From Streptomyces abikoensis (GTDB lineage Bacteria; Actinomycetota; Actinomycetes; Streptomycetales; Streptomycetaceae): a stretch of DNA of 64,000 bases. Below the pieces are notes generated by a model. The model was not told where the DNA came from and made no database searches. It saw nothing but the letters and a program-made list of their open reading frames with translations. The position numbers and the translations under genes were made by a program. Position 1 is the first letter of the stretch. Each line of letters opens with the position of its first letter. Where the stretch lies: positions 1 through 64,000 of the forward strand of contig NZ_BMRT01000009.1 in the NCBI RefSeq assembly GCF_014648775.1, written 5' to 3'. This document shows, piece by piece, positions 59,835 through 64,000 of this stretch.

Positions 59835-60596
59835 ATGGCGACAGCCGCAGCCCACGCGGCCCCGGAGCGGATACCGGACGCGGTTGCGTCCCTCGCCGCC
59901 GCCCAGGGACTGGGGTGGCACCGGGAGACTTTCTTCCCCAAGCGCCTCGGCGCCGGCCGGACAGCCGGGATGGTCTTCTTCGCACTCCTCGGCCTGGCGT
60001 GCTTCGTCCTGCCCGGCCTGTTCTTCGTCTGGCTCCTTCTCCAGGCCCCCAACTTCTCCCGCAAGCAGGCGGCAAAGCGCATCCACCTGTTCGAGCACGG
60101 CCTGATCGTCGCCGACCATAGCGGTCCGGTCAGCGCCTTCCGCTGGGACTCGATGACGGTGCTCCAGCAGATCACCAGGCGGTACGCCAACGGCGTCTAT
60201 GTCGGGACCACCTACCTGTATACGCTGTTCAAGCCGGACGGTTCCACGATCAAGCTGACCAACTTCTACGCCGATCCAGACCGCTGGGGCAGTGCTATCC
60301 AACACGAGGTCACCCGGGCCCAACTGCCCAACGTGATCGCCACGCTGGAACGGGGCGCCGCCATTCAGTTCGGCGACATCGCGATGACCATGGGCGGGAT
60401 CGCCACCGTCAAGCGTGGTGCCGTGCAGTGGAGCGAGATCCAGAAGATCGAAGTCAAGAACGGCGTCGTCTTCCTGGCGAAGGCCGGCAAATTGCTGTCG
60501 TGGTCGAACACCCCGGTAGCGAAGATCCCCAATTTCTTCCTGTTCCTCACGGTCGTCGACCAACTCTGTGCCGGTCACCGGCTCAGGAGGAACTGA
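59835..60596 (+). CDS. DUF6585 family membrane protein
   Basis: A 253-aa protein from ATG 59835, preceded by GAAAGAGG. Residues 43-69 form one or two hydrophobic helices (GMVFFALLGLACF, GLFFVWLLL); the rest is a soluble beta-rich region with RIHLFEHGLIVADHSGPV and AFRWDSMTVLQQ, like PH-type domains of the DUF6585 family. Function unknown. With the preceding pseudogene it fills the insert between the thiC remnant and thiC, and its codon use is slightly less GC-biased than neighbours. Confidence 0.8.
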   Translation: MATAAAHAAPERIPDAVASLAAAQGLGWHRETFFPKRLGAGRTAGMVFFALLGLACFVLPGLFFVWLLLQAPNFSRKQAAKRIHLFEHGLIVADHSGPVSAFRWDSMTVLQQITRRYANGVYVGTTYLYTLFKPDGSTIKLTNFYADPDRWGSAIQHEVTRAQLPNVIATLERGAAIQFGDIAMTMGGIATVKRGAVQWSEIQKIEVKNGVVFLAKAGKLLSWSNTPVAKIPNFFLFLTVVDQLCAGHRLRRN

Positions 60597-60652
60597 CACG
60601 CAACCCGGGATAGCCCGACCTCTGACTCGACAGCCCCGCAGTCTGTTCGGCA

Positions 60653-60678
60653 CTCCTCCGCAAATTTCTGCGGAGGAG
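60653..60678. terminator. hairpin between convergent DUF6585 gene and thiC
   Basis: A perfect 10-bp stem (CTCCTCCGCA at 60653-60662, TGCGGAGGAG at 60669-60678) with loop AATTTC. It lies 57 bases after the DUF6585 stop and 87 bases beyond the thiC stop; no long T-run follows on either strand. Confidence 0.65.
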
Positions 60679-60764
60679 CACTAGGTCCCGGGCCGTAGCG
60701 AAGCAGCGGAGCGAACGCTGTACGACGACAGCGCCCGCTCCGCGCACCCGAGACTTCCGGATGC

Positions 60765-62540
60765 CTACTCGGCCATCGGCAGGTAGACCCTGTTGCCCGC
60801 AGCCGCGAACTCCTTGGACTTCTGGAGCATCCCGGCCTCAACCTCCTCGGAAGAGGCCGATTCGTCCGCATCGGCACCGAATCGTTCTGTGATGCTTCTG
60901 CTGATTTTCATCGAACAGAACTTCGGACCGCACATCGAGCAGAAGTGCGCGGTCTTCGCCGGCTCCGCCGGAAGCGTCTCGTCGTGGAAGGCGCGGGCGG
61001 TGTCCGGGTCGAGGGCCAGATTGAACTGGTCCTCCCAGCGGAATTCGAAACGCGCGTCGGAGAGCGCGTCGTCCCACTCCTGGGCGCCCGGGTGGCCCTT
61101 GGCCAGATCCGCCGCATGTGCCGCAATCTTGTAGGTGATCACACCGGTCTTGACGTCGTCGCGGTCCGGCAGGCCCAGGTGCTCCTTGGGCGTGACGTAG
61201 CAGAGCATCGCCGTGCCCCACCAGGCGATCATCGCCGCGCCGATGCCCGAGGTGATGTGGTCGTACGCGGGCGCGACGTCCGTGGTCAGGGGGCCGAGCG
61301 TGTAGAACGGGGCCTCCTCGCAGATGTCCTGCTGGAGGTCGATGTTCTCCTTGATCTTGTGCATCGGGACATGGCCCGGGCCCTCGATCATGGTCTGGAC
61401 GTTGTGCCGCTTGGCGATCCGGTTGAGCTCGCCGAGGGTCTTGAGCTCGGCGAACTGGGCCTCGTCGTTCGCGTCCGCGATCGAACCGGGGCGCAGGCCG
61501 TCACCGAGGGAGTAGGTGACGTCGTACGCGGCGAGGATCTCGCAGAGCTCCTCGAAGTTCTCGTAGAGGAACGACTCCTTGTGGTGCGCCAGGCACCACG
61601 CGGCCATGATCGAGCCGCCGCGCGAGACGATGCCGGTCTTGCGGCGGGCGGTCAGCGGGACGTAGCGGAGCAGGACGCCGGCGTGGACGGTCATGTAGTC
61701 GACGCCCTGTTCGGCCTGCTCGATGACCGTGTCCTTGTAGATCTCCCAGGTCAGCTCCTCGGCCTTGCCGTCGACCTTCTCCAGGGCCTGGTAGAGCGGC
61801 ACGGTGCCGATGGGCACGGGGGAGTTGCGCAGCACCCACTCACGGGTGGTGTGGATGTTGCGGCCGGTGGAGAGGTCCATGACCGTGTCGGCGCCCCAGC
61901 GGGTCGCCCAGGTCATCTTCTCCACCTCCTCCTCGATGGAGGAGGTGACGGCGGAGTTGCCGATGTTGGCGTTCACCTTGACCAGGAACTTCTTGCCGAT
62001 GATCATCGGCTCGATCTCCGGGTGGTTCACGTTCGCCGGGAGGACGGCCCGGCCGGCCGCGATCTCCTCGCGGACCGTCTCGGGGGAGACGTTCTCGCGG
62101 AGGGCGACGTACTCCATCTCGGAGGTGATCTCGCCCCGGCGCGCGTAGGCCAGCTGGGTCACCGCCGCGCCGCCGCGGCCTCGGCGCGGCTGGCGGGGGC
62201 GGCCGGGGAAGACCGCGTCGAGGTTCTTCAGGCCTCCTCGGGGGGACGTGTGCTTGATGCCGTCGTCCTCCGGGCGCATGGGGCGCCCCGCGTACTCCTC
62301 GGTGTCGCCGCGGGCGATGATCCAGTTCTCCCGCAGCGGGAGGAGACCGCGCCGGACGTCCGTCTCGACGGCCGGGTCGGTGTACGGGCCGGACGTGTCG
62401 TACAGCCGCACGTCCTGCCCGTTGGTGAGGTGAACCCGCCGCACCGGAACCCTGAGGTCCGGCCGCGAGCCGGTCACGTAGTCCTTGTGCCAGCCGATCT
62501 CCCGGCCGGTCGCGGACGTGCGTGCATCCTGCGTGGTCAT
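60765..62540 (-). CDS. thiC: phosphomethylpyrimidine synthase (HMP-P synthase)
   Basis: A 591-aa radical SAM enzyme that turns 5-aminoimidazole ribotide into HMP phosphate for thiamine. ATG 62540 is the start; GGGAG lies 10 bases before it at the end of the riboswitch. Conserved blocks include ANVNHPEIEPMIIG, MDLSTGRNIHTTREW, MIEGPGHVPMH and the C-terminal CxxCx4C cluster (CSMCGPKFC, Cys534, 537 and 542). The length is normal and the gene is intact. Confidence 0.97.
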   Translation of the reverse strand: MTTQDARTSATGREIGWHKDYVTGSRPDLRVPVRRVHLTNGQDVRLYDTSGPYTDPAVETDVRRGLLPLRENWIIARGDTEEYAGRPMRPEDDGIKHTSPRGGLKNLDAVFPGRPRQPRRGRGGAAVTQLAYARRGEITSEMEYVALRENVSPETVREEIAAGRAVLPANVNHPEIEPMIIGKKFLVKVNANIGNSAVTSSIEEEVEKMTWATRWGADTVMDLSTGRNIHTTREWVLRNSPVPIGTVPLYQALEKVDGKAEELTWEIYKDTVIEQAEQGVDYMTVHAGVLLRYVPLTARRKTGIVSRGGSIMAAWCLAHHKESFLYENFEELCEILAAYDVTYSLGDGLRPGSIADANDEAQFAELKTLGELNRIAKRHNVQTMIEGPGHVPMHKIKENIDLQQDICEEAPFYTLGPLTTDVAPAYDHITSGIGAAMIAWWGTAMLCYVTPKEHLGLPDRDDVKTGVITYKIAAHAADLAKGHPGAQEWDDALSDARFEFRWEDQFNLALDPDTARAFHDETLPAEPAKTAHFCSMCGPKFCSMKISRSITERFGADADESASSEEVEAGMLQKSKEFAAAGNRVYLPMAE

Positions 62541-62550
62541 ATGACCGTAA

Positions 62551-62663
62551 CTCCCTACGCCGGCATTACCCGGTAACAGGTTCGGCGGTCGACGCAGCGG
62601 CTTCCGTACGTGCTCCCGTACGAAGGTCAGCGCCCTCTCAGCCCGGTGCTCCGAGCTCCCGCG
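62551..62663 (-). promoter_or_regulatory. TPP riboswitch (THI element) of thiC
   Basis: Read on the minus strand, the conserved parts are GGGAGCTCGG, GGGCTGAGAGGGCGCTGACC, GACCGCCGAACCTG and GGGTAATGCCGGCGTAGGGA. The last block ends about 10 bases from the ATG, so ligand binding probably hides the ribosome site. The middle arm (P3) is a GTACGGGAGCACGTAC-type hairpin. Confidence 0.95.
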
Positions 62664-62733
62664 ATTGCAAAGGTGGCACCACGCTAGCGCCTCCGTCGAC
62701 CGGAGGGCCAGTGGGGCTTGCGATGATGCGGCG

Positions 62734-64000
62734 GTGACCCCCACCGAGCCCACACCCCACGCCCCCCACTCGCATGCGCAGGCCCAACCGCACGGACATT
62801 CCCACGGGCACTCCCCTGGACATTCCCATGGGCACTCCCACAGCCACGGGCCCGCGACGCCCGTTTCGGCACACCTCCGCAAGGTGATCGCGGCGGTACT
62901 CGTCCCCTTCACGGTGGCGGTGCTGGCCGGGCTGATAGTCCTCTGGCCGGGCGGCGCGCCGCCGCATCAGCACACCGGTGTCGGCCTCGACCAGCAGTTG
63001 CGGTCGGGGCAGGTGACGAAGATCGAGAAATTCGACTGCCCGAAGGGCGGCGGGCTGCCGGGCGCGCCGCAGCAGGGACCCTCGCCCGCCCCGGCGCCCG
63101 CGCAGGGCACCTGCGAGAAGGCCACCATCGAGGTGACCGAGGGCCCGGACAAGGGCAGGACCTTCACCGAGATCGTCCAGCCGAGCGCGTCGCGCCGCTA
63201 CGACGTGGGCCAGAAGGTGGTTCTCGCCTACGCGCCGAAGGCGCCGGAGAACCTGCGCTATTCGGTCACGGACGTGGACCGCGACTTCCCGATGGCCCTG
63301 CTCGCGGGGGTGTTCGCGCTCGCGGTCGTGGTCGTGGGCCGGTTGCGCGGCGTCTTCGCGCTGGTGGCCCTGGTGATCAGTTTCGGGGTCCTGACAATGT
63401 TCATCCTCCCGGCGATCCTCCAGGGCTCGAATCCCCTGCTGGTCGCCGTGATCGGCGGCAGCGCGATCATGCTGATCGCGCTCTACATGTGCCACGGGCT
63501 CAACGCGCGCACCTCCGTGGCGGTGCTGGGCACGCTGACCTCCCTGCTGGTCATCGGGCTGCTCGGATCGGTGTTCATCGACTGGGCCCATCTGACGGGC
63601 AACACCGACGACCAGACGGGACTGGTGCACGGCCTCTACCCGCAGATCGAGATCCGGGGCCTGCTGCTCGCCGGCATCATCATCGGCTCGCTGGGTGTGC
63701 TCGACGACGTCACGGTCACCCAGACCTCGGCGGTATGGGAGCTGAAGGAAGCCAACCCGTCGGCCAATTGGCGGAAACTCTACGGTTCCGCGATGCGCAT
63801 CGGGCGGGACCACATCGCCTCGGTCGTGAACACGCTGGTCATGGCGTACGCGGGCGCGTCCCTGCCGCTGCTGCTGCTGTTCTCGATCGCGGACAGCGGC
63901 GTGGGCACGGTGGCCACCAGCGAGATCGTCGCGGAGGAGATCGTCCGGACGCTGGTGGGCAGCATCGGCCTGGTGGCCTCGGTGCCGGTGACGACCCTCC
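62734..64000 (+). CDS. YibE/F-family membrane protein (3' end outside window)
   Basis: The frame is open from GTG 62734 to the window end (422 codons). The N-terminal 55 residues are rich in His (HGHSHGHSPGHSHGHSHSHG), a likely divalent-metal-binding tail in the cytoplasm. A first helix (about 62-85) is followed by an extracytoplasmic domain with two Cys (FDCPKGGG, GTCEKATIEV) and then repeated hydrophobic helices with ISFGVLTMFILPAILQGSNP and GVLDDVTVTQTSAVWEL, signature of YibE/F. Function is unproven. It is divergent from thiC; no ribosome site is clear. Confidence 0.85.
   Translation, partial: MTPTEPTPHAPHSHAQAQPHGHSHGHSPGHSHGHSHSHGPATPVSAHLRKVIAAVLVPFTVAVLAGLIVLWPGGAPPHQHTGVGLDQQLRSGQVTKIEKFDCPKGGGLPGAPQQGPSPAPAPAQGTCEKATIEVTEGPDKGRTFTEIVQPSASRRYDVGQKVVLAYAPKAPENLRYSVTDVDRDFPMALLAGVFALAVVVVGRLRGVFALVALVISFGVLTMFILPAILQGSNPLLVAVIGGSAIMLIALYMCHGLNARTSVAVLGTLTSLLVIGLLGSVFIDWAHLTGNTDDQTGLVHGLYPQIEIRGLLLAGIIIGSLGVLDDVTVTQTSAVWELKEANPSANWRKLYGSAMRIGRDHIASVVNTLVMAYAGASLPLLLLFSIADSGVGTVATSEIVAEEIVRTLVGSIGLVASVPVTTL

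Noticed and set aside
62750..62912. Minus-strand frame with repeated CPWECP, a Cys-rich peptide extending ThiC
   Set aside because: It is the complement of the His-rich start of the YibE/F gene and would run through the TPP riboswitch.

Overview
The window is chromosomal DNA of a Streptomyces or close relative. Support comes from the very high GC with near-total G/C at third codon positions, frequent GTG/TTG starts, and actinobacterial gene families (ALF-repeat surface protein, DUF5926, PspAB, SCO4226-type nickel-binding protein, fused CydDC). The gene order (HtrA-like protease, copper genes, pheA, serS, hisC, cyd operon, thiC) fits the conserved chromosome core, not an arm, plasmid or phage. 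Two genes are cut by the window ends: an esterase at the left (minus) and a YibE/F membrane protein at the right (plus).

Layout. 1-15 kb: esterase, LAXTG-anchored surface protein, tRNA-Ser(UGA) with a strong terminator, a 59-aa membrane protein beside an HtrA-like protease, glycerophosphodiester phosphodiesterase, an HATPase (anti-sigma type), DUF5926, a secreted protein, a stand-alone prim-pol protein, a SpoIIE/PP2C-like protein that seems to lack metal-binding residues, an M24 aminopeptidase, a tautomerase, a nickel-binding protein and a second HATPase. 15.4-21.9 kb: a plus-strand copper block: membrane protein, YcnI, SCO1-like, PCuAC chaperone, CopC-CopD fusion and a Tat-type DyP peroxidase, the last four overlapping or nearly so. 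22-29.8 kb: pheA, a 560-base gap holding a DnaA-box cluster, serS with an overlapping HAD phosphatase, a rhomboid-like protein, GntR/FadR regulator plus MFS transporter, and an APH(6)-type kinase.

29.9-33.5 kb: a minus-strand ATPase-permease-ATPase-permease ABC operon. 33.8-41.2 kb: an accessory-looking metabolic block with an M24-like protein, an EphD-like epoxide-hydrolase/SDR fusion, a PF10118 diiron-type protein, a MerR regulator, a carotenoid oxygenase, a membrane protein and a PadR regulator whose promoter carries an inverted repeat. 41.1-47.7 kb: pspAB-htpX envelope-stress pair, an F420-type LLM oxidoreductase, a second HAD phosphatase, a LytM-type M23 peptidase and a DevS/DosT-like GAF histidine kinase. 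47.7-53.9 kb: cydA-cydB-cydDC, read leftwards into the kinase, with a perfect Rex-type palindrome upstream. 54-64 kb: hisC, a LacI regulator, a PPP-type metallophosphatase, a membrane protein, a small insert between a decayed thiC tail and real thiC (nonsense pseudogene plus DUF6585 gene), thiC with a TPP riboswitch, and yibE/F.

Themes: respiratory and redox control (Rex site, cytochrome bd, sensor kinase), copper delivery to secreted or membrane oxidases, envelope stress (HtrA, HtpX, PspAB), and scattered partner-switching parts (two HATPases and a pseudophosphatase-like PP2C). No CRISPR, transposase, integrase or phage gene was seen. A recurring oddity is short tandem duplication at the 3' ends of genes (cydA, the PP2C gene, the HAD gene, the carotenoid oxygenase and an HATPase). 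The most interesting items are the DnaA-box cluster before serS, the duplicated thiC tail with its insert, the degenerate PP2C, and the EphD-like block of unknown substrate.
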